Source: Labyrinthula sp. Ha (Eukaryota; Sar; Bigyra; Labyrinthulida; Labyrinthulaceae). Taken from it: a DNA stretch of 64,000 bases. The first letter of the stretch is position 1; each line of letters starts with the position of its first letter. The position numbers were made by a program, and so were the translations under genes. Location: assembly GCA_015227615.1 (NCBI GenBank), contig JAALGZ010000001.1, forward strand, positions 1,364,001-1,428,000. The letters run 5' to 3'. Of the stretch, positions 11,718 through 22,720 are shown piece by piece. Below the pieces are notes generated by a model. The model was given only the letters and a program-made list of their open reading frames with translations. It had not been told where the DNA came from and did no database searches.

Positions 11718-14700
11718 TTATGAATATCGTTGCACTAAAGAAAGTAATCTTTTTATACATTCTTTAGTAAATGCTTCATTTTCATACTCTCTTGGATTCT
11801 TCTTTCTCAATATTAATATTTCAGTGTGAGCAAAAACACTTTCGAACTTATTATTCTTTCCTTTTTCTTCTAATTGTTTATCATAAGGTTGATCAAACCA
11901 TTTATGATGAACAGCCATAATTGGCAAATTAAAGGAACCTCTTTCTTTTTCTATTTTCTTAATTGCTTCTCCATGCTTTGTCGCAAAAAATCCTGGAGTA
12001 ATTAATAAAAGAAAAATTTCTAACCAACCTTTTTTTTCTTTATATTCATTTTGAGAATCCAAAACTTCAACTTTATAATTTATACTATTTTCTATTTCAG
12101 TTATTAAATCATTAAAAGAATTTTCAGATTCATCAAAATCATCTCCTTTAAAAACAATTATTTTTATTTTTTCTTTTGGTGTTGTAAAACTTTCATTCAT
12201 ATAAAGTGGAGTCTCTTTATCAATATCATTTAAAGTAACAAAACCAACTCTAGACAATAATTCAGCTAACATTGCAGTTGCTTCATAACCTCTTCTTCTA
12301 TATGGAATAACTTCTTGTTTTTCAAACTTTTTTAAAATCATGGGTTGAATTTTTGTAACTAAGAAACTAGAAATTACTTCAATAGCTTTTTTTTCTCCTT
12401 TACTTAAAACACTTGATATTTTTTTTAAACTTTGAGTAAAATTAAGTTTTGAAATATGAGTAATTTCAGTTGATAATTTTTTTATTACTTGTTTTTTTGC
12501 CCAAGATTCTTTAAAATAAGATAAATCAAAAGGATGAAATCTATCTCTTGGATCAACTTCTACTATAAATATAACTTTCTTTTGAAAATCAAGTGCCCAT
12601 AGTAATTGTAAAACAGCGTCTGGATTTGTAAAAATATCTTTTGTTAATATTTGAACAAAATATTTCGAATTTTTAACTCCTTGATTTATTCCTTTCAGTG
12701 TTAAATCAACTGCTTCCATATCTAACCAAGATCTACATCCAAAACTTTCACATAAATAATATAAATCTTTTACTGTTCCTGCTGCTTGAGAATGTACATG
12801 AGAAAAAAAGAAATGAGTTTTAGGTTGAAAATTATTTCTTGTTGTTTTTATTATATTTTTCATTCCCATTTGTCTTAAAGGTTCAAAAAATGAATGTTTA
12901 CAAATATCTTGAAAACTTGGTCTTGATTTTGGATCACCTTGTAAACATAGGCAAACAAGTTCTTTTGCTCGATTAATAACATCTAAATCTTCTCTTGCAT
13001 TTTCATAATGTAATAAAACATTATCTAAACGTCTTGAATCTAAATCCAACCAATTAATCAATTCAATTTTTTCATTGTCTCCAGAAATTTCATTTCCAGA
13101 TTTATCAGTATTAAATAAAGGAAATCCAGTTAGAAGTAAAAATAATGCGCAACCAAAACTCCAAACATCAAAACTTTCTTTTGCTTCTATTGATCCAACC
13201 TCTGGATTTTTAGAAAACACAATTTTTGCATATTCAGGTGGAATAAAAGCAGAATTAAATTTCTTTGCATCTTTTTTTGATATTTTTTCTGATATCTTAA
13301 CAACTGAGTCAAAATCACATAATTTTATTTGTTCATCAGAATTTTTTTTATTTTTTGTTGTTTTTTCAACTTCTTCAAAAACAATATTTTTTAAGCTAAC
13401 ATCCCCATGAATATATCCAAGTACATTAATTAATAATAAAGCTTGTGCAATATCAAAAGAAAACCTTCTTATTCTATTTACATCAACTCCAGCTATTCTT
13501 CCATTATTTACACTTGAAAGAAGATCAAATTTCATTCTATTAAAAACAATATAACCTTCTTTTCCTTGTTTATGAAAATCTTTAGCTAAAAGTAATTTTT
13601 CACCAAATTTTTTTATTCTATCATCATAAATTCTTTTATTTAAACTTGATAAAAATTCTGTTTCTGTATCAAATCTTTCTAAGTTTTTTTGTATTTTTAC
13701 TGCAACTTTTGTATTATCAACTAAATCAACACCAAATTTTATTGTACAGTTTTCACTATGATGAACAGGACTATTTGTATCTAATAAAAACCTTTCATTA
13801 ATCGCATTTTTTTTATTAAACCAATCTCTTATTTGTTCATGTCTATGAGTTCGTAAACATTCACCAAAAGTTCTTTGTTGACTATTTTTATCTTCATATT
13901 TTACTGCTTTTGTTTGAAAAATAGCACTAATTGCAGCTATATATCCATCTGCAGGTCGAACTGGATCATCTTCTTTTCTAGATTCTGCATCTTTTTCTGC
14001 AAATTTCAATAAGATTTCCAACATACTTTTCTTACTAGATTTACCTTTTCCTTGTCTAATAAATTTATAATCTTTATATTCAGACATATAAAGTTGTAAT
14101 CCTTTTGCTATTTTTGCTGCTCCTTTATTGGTTTCTGCCATTCTCCAAGCTTCAAAAAACCATTTTACACCATTTGGTTTTATTTCAACTACCTTTCGAT
14201 GTCCTTGTCGAACTGCAGTTTGCAAAATATCTGTCCATTGTTTTGTAATTTGTTGATTTCCTTGAAGATCAAGTAAACTTAAACTATGATTTAAACTTTC
14301 AGGTTCAGAAAAATTCATATGAAAAATACTATTATATTTACTTTCATTTAAATCCATCATTGTATCTCCACCAAGTGAAGTATTATTTATATTTACACCT
14401 TCAAAAGACTCAATTTGAAATAAGTTTGTACTTTTTTTTTCATTTGTTTTTTGTGGTTCAACTTCAGATTTTGAAACCAATACAAGAAAAAATTTTTTTG
14501 CTGTTTTTTTCGTAAAATTATTATTTGCTAAATATAATCTTTTTAATCCAGTATTTTTTTCTAAACTCTTTGCTAAATTAATACCAGAAAAATCAGTGAG
14601 CTTATTATCAGATAAAACTAAATTATTCAATGATTTATTTATTTCCAAGCAAATCGCAATATCATTTGCTCCTTCATCTGTAAAATCATTCTTTGCTAAA

Positions 14701-15296
14701 TTAAGTGTTTCAAGAAGTTTACAACTTTCTAAACCTAAACAAAGTTGTTGAATTCCTCGATCAGTAATTTTATTCATAGACAAATCTAATCCTCTTAAGA
14801 CACAATTTTTATTTGAGAGTAAAGAAGTAAATCCACGATGTCCACAAACTTCATCTGTAATTCCAGTATGACCTAAGCATAAATCTCTTAAATTATTCTC
14901 ATTTGATAAATGTCTGCATATTAAAATAAAAGCTTTTAGAGGAATTTCACTTCTTTTAAGTGAAAGACATTCTAGAGATCTCAAGTCAAAAATTACAGAA
15001 AGTAAATCTAAAAACCCACTTGGCGTAATTTTAAGACCTTCAAGAAAAAGCGCTTTAAATGGTGGTAAATAATTAACAGTTGAGTTCATAAAACTCATTG
15101 AAGAAACTGTTGCAGATTGAGCAGATGTTCTTTTATTAAATTTACTAAACATTCTTGATCCAAAACTTTTACTCACAAATTCAAGATCGGGAACACTTGA
15201 ATTTTCTCTTTGACGCATCATTCGAAGTAAAGTAAAAACTTCTGAATCAGAGACTCCACTTTTTAAATAAATAACAAGTTTTTTTGTCGAAACCAT
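11718..15296 (-). CDS. LRR-kinase-TIR-TIR-like intracellular receptor (1192 aa)
   Basis: A single uninterrupted frame from ATG to TAA. Domains in order: ribonuclease-inhibitor-type leucine-rich repeats at about 75-275 (LxxLDLSxNxITDRG, LETLNLAKNDFTDEGA, LNNLVLSDNKLTD, LKRLYLANNNF), with a further LLDLQGN at 341-347. A helical linker runs at about 360-500. A protein-kinase-like domain spans about 515-805, with VAVK (Lys534), HGDVSLKN (Asp632, Asn637), DFD in place of DFG at 661-663, PPE in place of APE at 686-688, DVWSFG at 710-715 and Arg792. A TIR domain spans about 828-925 (HFFFSHVHS, GCRSWLD, EVDPRD). A RRRGYE helix at 1001-1006 leads to a second TIR-like alpha/beta domain at about 1044-1190. 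No signal peptide or membrane helix is seen, so it is probably cytosolic. A role in intracellular sensing is inferred from the domains; the ligand is unknown. Confidence 0.85.
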   Translation of the reverse strand: MVSTKKLVIYLKSGVSDSEVFTLLRMMRQRENSSVPDLEFVSKSFGSRMFSKFNKRTSAQSATVSSMSFMNSTVNYLPPFKALFLEGLKITPSGFLDLLSVIFDLRSLECLSLKRSEIPLKAFILICRHLSNENNLRDLCLGHTGITDEVCGHRGFTSLLSNKNCVLRGLDLSMNKITDRGIQQLCLGLESCKLLETLNLAKNDFTDEGANDIAICLEINKSLNNLVLSDNKLTDFSGINLAKSLEKNTGLKRLYLANNNFTKKTAKKFFLVLVSKSEVEPQKTNEKKSTNLFQIESFEGVNINNTSLGGDTMMDLNESKYNSIFHMNFSEPESLNHSLSLLDLQGNQQITKQWTDILQTAVRQGHRKVVEIKPNGVKWFFEAWRMAETNKGAAKIAKGLQLYMSEYKDYKFIRQGKGKSSKKSMLEILLKFAEKDAESRKEDDPVRPADGYIAAISAIFQTKAVKYEDKNSQQRTFGECLRTHRHEQIRDWFNKKNAINERFLLDTNSPVHHSENCTIKFGVDLVDNTKVAVKIQKNLERFDTETEFLSSLNKRIYDDRIKKFGEKLLLAKDFHKQGKEGYIVFNRMKFDLLSSVNNGRIAGVDVNRIRRFSFDIAQALLLINVLGYIHGDVSLKNIVFEEVEKTTKNKKNSDEQIKLCDFDSVVKISEKISKKDAKKFNSAFIPPEYAKIVFSKNPEVGSIEAKESFDVWSFGCALFLLLTGFPLFNTDKSGNEISGDNEKIELINWLDLDSRRLDNVLLHYENAREDLDVINRAKELVCLCLQGDPKSRPSFQDICKHSFFEPLRQMGMKNIIKTTRNNFQPKTHFFFSHVHSQAAGTVKDLYYLCESFGCRSWLDMEAVDLTLKGINQGVKNSKYFVQILTKDIFTNPDAVLQLLWALDFQKKVIFIVEVDPRDRFHPFDLSYFKESWAKKQVIKKLSTEITHISKLNFTQSLKKISSVLSKGEKKAIEVISSFLVTKIQPMILKKFEKQEVIPYRRRGYEATAMLAELLSRVGFVTLNDIDKETPLYMNESFTTPKEKIKIIVFKGDDFDESENSFNDLITEIENSINYKVEVLDSQNEYKEKKGWLEIFLLLITPGFFATKHGEAIKKIEKERGSFNLPIMAVHHKWFDQPYDKQLEEKGKNNKFESVFAHTEILILRKKNPREYENEAFTKECIKRLLSLVQRYS

Positions 15297-16860
15297 TCGT
15301 TTTTTCCAATCACTCGATCCACGGATTTCTAAAACGCCTGCTTTAATAGAAGCTGCGTAACTAAAGAGTTTAAGAAAAGGGGGGAAAGTTTGTACCTTAT
15401 GTATGGGTAGTTGTGTATTCTGACTTCGTCAATATTTCCATCATAAAAAAAAGCACTTCGAGAAAACATATTTGCTTGATAAGAAGGTTTCATTTTGTTA
15501 CTTTAGGCTGTAGTTTATGCGATTTATTGATAGTTTTGTCTTCTTCTTAAAGTTGAAGTTAGCTATTTAATGCGGTAAGTTCCGTCTGGGACAAACATTT
15601 GTCTCTTTTGGCCACATTAAAACCTACTAGTTGGATATTTTGGGCAATTTCATGTTATCACTGTGAAGAATCTAACTTAGGAATTATTCGGTTATTACTA
15701 ATATCTGGCAAAATTTTTATAGAGACGTCTTTTTCCTGGGTATGCAATAAGGGAAACCTTAGTTCAGTTCAGTTACAGTTTTCATTCACAAGTTCTTAGT
15801 TCTTAATTCACTCAACGGTTCGTATCTTCAAAGATTCCTTTTTACGTCCCTATTATTTTGCAATATGACATTACTCCAATATATCTCAAATATCAAGGTA
15901 CCCACGAAAATGAGCAATTTGTTAATTCCAAATCACTATTTCAGCTCAGCTCAAATATACCGATTTATCCACAACAGAAGTTAAAAATGTATGGGGTGCT
16001 TTATAGATATTTTTCTTATATTACTGTATCTTTAGGCTTCTTATTGATTTATACACAAAATGTAAATCTGCTCTTCAAAATGCTACTTGAAATTCTTCAG
16101 GGAAAAGATGAGTCTATTTTTTTTTCTATTTGGTTTTTTGCTACATAGTGTCTGCTTAAAGGTTAGTCATATTATTCTACCAACTCCTATTCTACTGCTA
16201 GATTACTATTATAATTACTATTATAATTACTATCTTCTTTTTGTTACTCTTTCTTATTATTTCCCTAACTTTATTTGTTACAACGTTAACTTATATTATA
16301 TTCTATATTTCATCTTGTATTCACATCATTTTCCTCATTTCACATCGTTACTTTACCTATCAAAAAAGTAAAACCACAAATCAAATAAGTAATTTTTTGA
16401 AGAAAAAGACATAAGTACGAGTGCCATTGTTCATTCTCCTTTACAGAATGATACAATAACTATCGAGGCTTTTCAGCTTTATTTTTTCTTAAAATCTCGT
16501 CTGTCCAGTGGTAATTCCACGTAATTGTAAGCATTTGCAAAGAAAATGGTGTTATGACTTATTCGCTTATTTACTTATTAAATATCCCTCTCTTTCTACC
16601 TTTTCTAATGTGACTCTTGGGAGAACGTTTGAGTGAATAAAAGACTTCAGTGAAAAATCAATGTACTACAAAAAACATAAGAGATATTTTCAAACAAGCT
16701 TCCAGAGATCTTAATGCATCGCCCCCATATGTTTTTTGGAATAGTCTTTTTGCAAAGTTTAATTAGTTTCTGTTGTTCAAACTCGTAATTAGCATATCCG
16801 CCTTACTCTCATCATTTTTACTTCCAGCAATTAAACTTGGTTCTCGTCAACAAGTTCTTT
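15297..16860. other. No supported gene; promoter side of receptor gene and AT-rich spacer
   Basis: This is upstream of the receptor gene on the minus strand. Plus-strand open stretches at 15858-16148 and 16087-16371 are hydrophobic, low-complexity and without domain signatures. A short tandem of ATTATAATTACT occurs at about 16201-16235. No TATA or other element can be assigned with confidence. Confidence 0.45.
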
Positions 16861-16879
16861 ACCCATGAAGATTTTTTTG

Positions 16880-17416
16880 CCAAGTACTTGGATTAATGGG
16901 ATGGAATCCCTTCTTTCTAGATTTCCCTCGCACCTTTTTACTCGCAAAGTACGTTGAATGGAAGTCTGTTTATCTGGATCTTCTCTTCTAGCATATGCTC
17001 CAGATACATCGTTTCTCTAACTACCAAAGCCAAATCTAGGAGCTCAGGCAATGTTGTACTTCTAGCATCCCATTCTTGGCTAGGTTAACTTTGATGCTAT
17101 AGGTTTATCGCCTGATTAAATGATGTATCCTTGTGTTGACTGTAGTTGATGTTTTGAGAGATCTCTGGATGATGAGTCCACAAACGACACCACTTCTGGA
17201 ATCTATCTCTTTTTATCGTAACACAGATTTTTGTGCGACAACTAATTGTATCAATATTCATTTAGCAGTCTTCAGCTAAAAATTCGTAGGTTCTACAACT
17301 ACTATTGCAGCGAAATTAACTGCAAAGGCTACATCTGTGCGTACATGGTTAGCTATGTATTTAGTTGACCCAGGATGGTCTAAAACTGGAATTTCGACAT
17401 TTCTTTGATGTCTATT
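16880..17416 (-). mobile_element. Old Ty1/copia RT-end/RNase H fragment (host of a nested copia)
   Basis: On the minus strand just left of the LTR at 17417-17563, a frame contains STKYIANHVRTDVAFAVNFAA (about 17370-17300), the conserved segment at the end of copia reverse transcriptase (usually LANHTRPDIAFAVN). Further down, ELLDLALVVRETMYLEHMLEE at about 17070-17010 resembles the RNase H STTEAEY-x-AL block. It is a different, older family from the element to its right, which appears to have inserted into it. It is broken in several places. Confidence 0.6.
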
Positions 17417-17563
17417 TGTTGAAAGGTGTTCATATGTTTTGGTTGGTTTGTGGTAAGAAGGTTAAGGTTTATGAGAGAACTATATTATACAACACATTGT
17501 ACTAGAACTGTATTATATTCCATGGCTCTGCAAATACTATTATGCTTAGTGGCCCTGCGAATA
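17417..17563 (-). repeat. 3' LTR of decayed copia (family 2)
   Basis: 147 bp, alignable by eye with 44520-44666. In element orientation it starts TATTCGCAGGGCC after a polypurine tract and ends near CTTTCAACA. The shared core includes GTTTATGAGAGA, CATACAACACA-like and AGAACTGTATTATATTC blocks. Confidence 0.75.
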
Positions 17564-20260
17564 TGCTCCCTGTTTTCTCTCTAGCTTTTCTTTTTCCTTT
17601 TCTTTTCTTTCTTTTCCTTTTACTTTCTCTGTGTCTACCAAAATCATCTTCATAGTTTTAATAAACGTCTCCTAAGCAACCTGCTTTGTGAAAATATCTG
17701 CTGGATTATTATTTCCAGGAACATAATCCACTCTCCAATTGTTCTTCTTCAATACTGTTCTACTGTAGAAATACTTCATATCCATATGACTGTTTTTATC
17801 AGAAAGTGTTTGTCCGTTTAAAAGCTTTAAAGTTCCTTGATTATCAACTTTAATCGTTATCTCGCCTAATTTTTGTTCCATGAATTTGCAAATGTTTACT
17901 ACCCATTGAAACGTTGATTGTCCTCTGGCTAGACCAAGGTTTCAGCTTCTGTTGAGCTTTTGGACACGGTTTTTTTGCTTTTTACTTTTCTAACCTATCG
18001 GTGTCCCATTTGCTAGCAATAGATAGCCGTCAACTGAGCTTTTGTCAGCCAAAATATTTTTCCGCCTTGCATCTGTGCATAATACTAATTTTATCTGTTT
18101 CATTTTCTTCTTAAATCTAAGACCACAGATTTTTGTCTGGTAACTATACTTTGCAATTTTCTTTGCATATCTGACATGTTCCACCCCAGGTTCTGATCTC
18201 AAAACTGCCAATCTATTCACTGCAAAACTTAAATCAGGTCTGCATATGTCTCCAACGTAAGACAGGGTTTCTATGATGCTTTGAAATAACTTGGATTTTA
18301 TCGGTTTTTGTGTGTTTTAGTAATAAAATCTTGAATAATGCGATGTGATAACATGTTTTGTAGTTTTACATTCGTAAATGTCGCCCATCGATTCTATATA
18401 CTTTTTGGCAAAAATATCAAGGTATAACTTGTGATCTTTAATTTAAAATCATATGTGTTTTTCTCTCAAATTTGTACATTTTAATGCGTATTCATCCCTC
18501 AAATTTGATAATATTGCATTACTAGATTCCAAATTATCCCATGCAAAAATGATATCATCAACATATGAGATCAAAATTGCAACCGATCCGTTTGGAGCTT
18601 TATACTTAAATAGAGTGTTCTAAATGACACAGCATTTGAATCCCCTGTTTATAAGGTAATCGTTTATGTCATTATACCATGCTTTAGAGCTCTTGCATAA
18701 CCCGTAAATGGCCTCTCTGTCTCTCCAGACATAATTGTATCAATCTTTGTGACATAACCTTGGTAGCTCATAGAACCTCAAGTTTTGTAAACCAGCATTC
18801 AAGAAAACTTTTAATACGTCAAGTTGGGTCATCTTCATATTATACGCGGCGACGAAAGAGAAGAATAAATGAATGGCTTCCTTTGAAGCAGCTGGCGACT
18901 AAATGGACCCGTGTACTATGGACCCTTTTCTATTAGCTGCAAATATGGCTTTGTACTTTCGCTGCTTCGTTAGGTTATCTTTCTTTGCTGATAATATTTC
19001 CACGTGTCTATATACTTTGGCTCCAAGTGGCACCTGACTTCTTGGAATAAATTCACAACTTGCAATGGATAAAAACTTCTCATATTCTGTGTTGTAAGCT
19101 TTTAGCCAGCTGGCAGCTTCTGGCAGTTTGTGGGTTTCAAATATATTTTTAAGAACTTTATTTTTAGTTATCTTTGTTACCAAGCAGAAGTGTTTATTCA
19201 AGATGGTGTATTTAGAAGTTTCTGTTGCTATGAAATAGATTTTTATTTTTGAGTATTCTTTATCCGATGCGAAAAACTTAGTGGCTTTACGTTGTCTTGT
19301 AGAAAGCCTGATCCAATGTCCCGGTTTCTCAAAATCTTCCTCAGTTCCAATTTTCTGAAACTCTTCACTTAAGCTTTAGGATTTCTTCATTCGTTCATAC
19401 TTCCTTTACCGTATTTTTTATTCTCTGTTTGAAGGCGTAGAATATATTTTGGCCCTTGATAAGTCTGGAAATAAAGATTTTTCTTGAAGTGTTGTCTAAG
19501 ACATAGTGCTCAGCTGAATTGAGTGTCGGATCCAACTAATAGTCTTGAAAGCCCAGAACACCTAACTTTGAAGATGTATTCTCGTTCAGTTAATATATTT
19601 TCTGTCCCAATATGAATCTATCATATATTTTGTTTATTTTATTCTTTAGAATCGTATATAGAGGTTTGAGCTGTCCATTGTGTACTATAATATTGTTCAA
19701 GTTCAATGCTTCTAATGCCGCAAAAGGCGAATATTTTTTGTTGCAGTTAGACTTTAATGTCAATGCTCTCGTTTTCTGCAATATAGTACGGTTAGCTCTT
19801 TCTGCTGTCCCATTTAATCAGGGCGTTCTCTTTGGAAAAAATCTACGTACTATACCATATTTTGAACAAAAACTGGATATCGTTGAGTCATCAAACTCCT
19901 TTCCTTGATCCATATATAGTAAGTTTATCTTACGTTCAGAGGTATTTATTATTTCTTGTAGTATATTTTTTAGTAAATTGTCTACACTTCCTATTAAATT
20001 GTAAATTTTTATTCATTTGAATTTAGAATACGTATCCGTAACAAGAACTATGCCACGGTGACCTTTGTACCCTTGGACTGATGGTTGAAGAGTATCAGAA
20101 TATAACCTATCCAGTGGGTATATAGATCTCTCTTCTCTCTGCTTAGTCACAATAGCTTTGGTATGTTTTGCTTCTGAACAAGTTTTACATTGTCGTTTAT
20201 GATCGTTCTTGTATGATAGTTCGTAAAATTTCATCGTATTTTTTAATATTTCTAGGTTTG
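17417..20260 (-). mobile_element. Decayed Ty1/copia element (integrase, RT, RNase H, 3' LTR)
   Basis: Minus-strand islands occur in copia order. An integrase zinc-binding and core start (CKTCSEAKHTK, then a LYSDTLQPSVQGYKGH block) lies near 20.2-20.0 kb, further integrase near 19.9-19.5 kb, and RT across about 19.2-18.2 kb. RNase H lies near 17.9-17.67 kb (LLNGQTLSDKNSHMDMKYF, NPADIFTK). A purine-rich tract then precedes a 147-bp LTR. Gag and protease are not recognisable, so it is a 5'-truncated or eroded copy with many breaks. The LTR matches the one at 44520-44666, so this element and the 43.2-44.7 kb fragment belong to one family. Confidence 0.8.
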
Positions 20261-20309
20261 GATGTATAAAGAGTCGTGGAAATTAAAATGTGGCAAAACT
20301 TCTTCGTTG

Positions 20310-20535
20310 AGATATGTTATTGGAACTGGGGCTGCCATTTGATATCCTCATGATATATAATTTTACTTTTGAGGATTTTGATTTTTTTAGTGAGTTTGAT
20401 TTTTTTTGCCAACAACTTTGATTGAGTTTTGAGGAACTCATGAGTATCATTTGAGTTTTTGGCTATATGCCCCACTTTTTTGGTATTTCTGATATAATTC
20501 AACACTTCCACTATTAACAATGCCATGGTACTACC
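20310..20535 (-). repeat. Short interspersed repeat, copy 1 (partner near 43.0-43.2 kb)
   Basis: On the minus strand this carries GGGGCATATAGCCAAAAACT, then CAAATGATACTCATGAGTTC and CTCAAAACTCAA, followed by A-rich sequence. The plus strand at 42990-43210 has the same order of blocks. A palindromic GGCCATAYGGCC-type box is shared with 62849-62862. No coding content is evident. Confidence 0.6.
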
Positions 20536-20659
20536 ATGACATCTTCCTCTGACAAATGGAATCGAAGCTATGACGAAAGACTTTTATGTCGAATCGCCCC
20601 CAACTAACTTATCAAGATTATATAACAAAAATATATACTGTTACTAGTATGATCATTAT

Positions 20660-22720
20660 AGACTGGACCCGTCAATTCCGGAGAACTCTTCTACAAGGGC
20701 AGACAAAACATTGAATACACCTGTGCAAAGACTAGGAGTTACGAAACTTAGTTTATATCATTCGAAAGTTCTCTTTTATTTGATTACACTTCTTTAACAT
20801 TTAATTGAATCTGAAAATGTTAAAAACAATACACACTAGTGCTTCAGCAACAGCGAAGCGGATGATGACTGCAAACAATGTAATCCCTCTAACTCGGCTC
20901 CAAATTGTTTCATAGAAAATTAGATACATATTCGCAGAGCCCTTTTAGATACTTTCTTTGATGTATAAGATGTGATAGGATGTAAAATAGTGAATTTCAG
21001 GCTCAGCACCAAACACAACCAAAAATATTATTCATCCATTTTATATCAATCAGAAAACAATGAAGAAAAAGGTTTCACCACCTCTGTAAACTGTGACGGT
21101 TAGTTCTTATATTCAAGTTTGACCTAGTAGCAAACAATTGTGTTTATATTTTTTTTATTACGGTGTGTTAAAAATTTTATCAACGATTTTTTCAAAAATG
21201 CAGTATAATGGCCATATAATCAACAATACCTTTTCAACTATTCTATAAAGCTCAAAACATGTTGAAAACTAGAACTAATACCTACCCACATAAAAATTTA
21301 GAGGATTAAAACAATATAAAGTATAAAAAAACCACGATTACTGATAATAAAGCATATAGTATTTGTTTGTTTTTGTCACGAAATCTTCCTCAAATACAAT
21401 ATTATCACCCACAATGTGTTTGACCTTAAAAAAACTTTCCAACCATGTGTTTTGTCATGGTATTTGATATGGATGAGTACTTTAAACCCTAAAAAAGGCT
21501 AATTTTGAGGGTCCTTTTCACTAAGTTTAGAGATCTTTAAAAAAACATACATCCAAACGTAATACCATGAAGAACACCTCTATAGATGATCTGATTCTTC
21601 TCAGACCCTAAGAATGGACAATACCTAACTTCCGAAACCCTTTCTCAGAATATTTTTTCTCTAGTTAACTGTAACTAAGCTAAACTTTACTCAAGAAAGT
21701 CAAATGTTGAAAATTTGCACATCTGAAAATACGAAATCACCCGGTTTTGCTATAATCCCCTAAATTTTTGTACTAAGTGGCCCCAAACAACTAAAAAAAC
21801 ACGACCTGTAACATTTAATTCTGTGTTTTAGGATATTTTTAACTTTTTTAAAGAAAAGTCGATATTGGGCTAAAATGCTGTTTTTATCAACTTCAATCCG
21901 TGTAATACCTCAAGAAATACTCGTCTAGAGTTTAAGCAGACCTCCCCAGTCGAAAGAACGGGTTAATTTAGGTCTAGAAAAAACTTTGTTTGAGAAATAT
22001 AATAATCTGCATAGACTTCCTAAGAATATATCTTATTTCCAAGATCTCAGAAACTCTGAAAAAGGATGCCCTTAAATATCAAATATTCCTAAATGACTGA
22101 TACAGAGCAACGAAGTGTTATAAGAAATGGTTTCCACCTCAAGGCATGGATGATTTAGGGATCCATCGAGTTTTGTTTTAAGAAACCCCAAGAACTTGCC
22201 TATTAATCCCAACTATTGTTATTTGAATTTATTTAATTTTACTATAAAATCAACTTTAAAATAACCAAAACCGAGCTTTTTATTGCTCAATAGCCATAAA
22301 ACTGAATCTAAAGCTTATCTAAGACCTATTTCCAGTAGATTATGAAGAAGAAGAATAAAGTTTGAAACTTTTATTAATCTTAACTATGGAAATCTCTGTC
22401 ATCTTGGTGCAAACTCAAATATTAAAATATGTGCTATTTTAACTTTACACATGTTAGAATGCTAAAAAGCACATATAAGCTGATAGAAAAGTTATTACTA
22501 AAAATAAAAGAGGTAACACATTGTTAGTCTCCGAAAAAAAGGCCGTACTGTGATCATTTTTCTGGTGCATTTCTGAAAAAAAGTAATACTTTTATTTTAA
22601 CAAGTTAAACAATTTTCTCTTAGTTTTTAAAAAAACTTTCCTGATAAAATTTTAAAGAGGAAAACATTAATTCTTGTTGCTGGTGTTTATGTATTTTGAC
22701 TTTATGTTTAACTTATCTAA
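20660..22720 (+). repeat. Long non-coding interspersed repeat, copy A (about 2 kb)
   Basis: Alignable by eye with 37220-39270 over its whole length in the same orientation. Examples are CTACAAGGGCAGACAA, AAACAATGAAGAAAAA, CAAATACAATATTATCACCC, GGTCCTTTTCACTAAGTTTA and GTGTAATACCTCAAGAAATA. Both copies lack any sustained frame. The right boundary is soft. Candidate classes are a large non-autonomous LTR derivative, a Helitron-like element or a segmental duplication. Confidence 0.8.

Noticed and set aside
12000-15300. Plus-strand open stretches inside the receptor gene (for example 13075-13410)
   Set aside because: They are antisense shadows of the long minus-strand frame, with no domain of their own.
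15858-16371. Two overlapping hydrophobic plus-strand frames upstream of the receptor gene
   Set aside because: Low-complexity T-rich sequence explains the hydrophobicity. No splice join gives a convincing protein.
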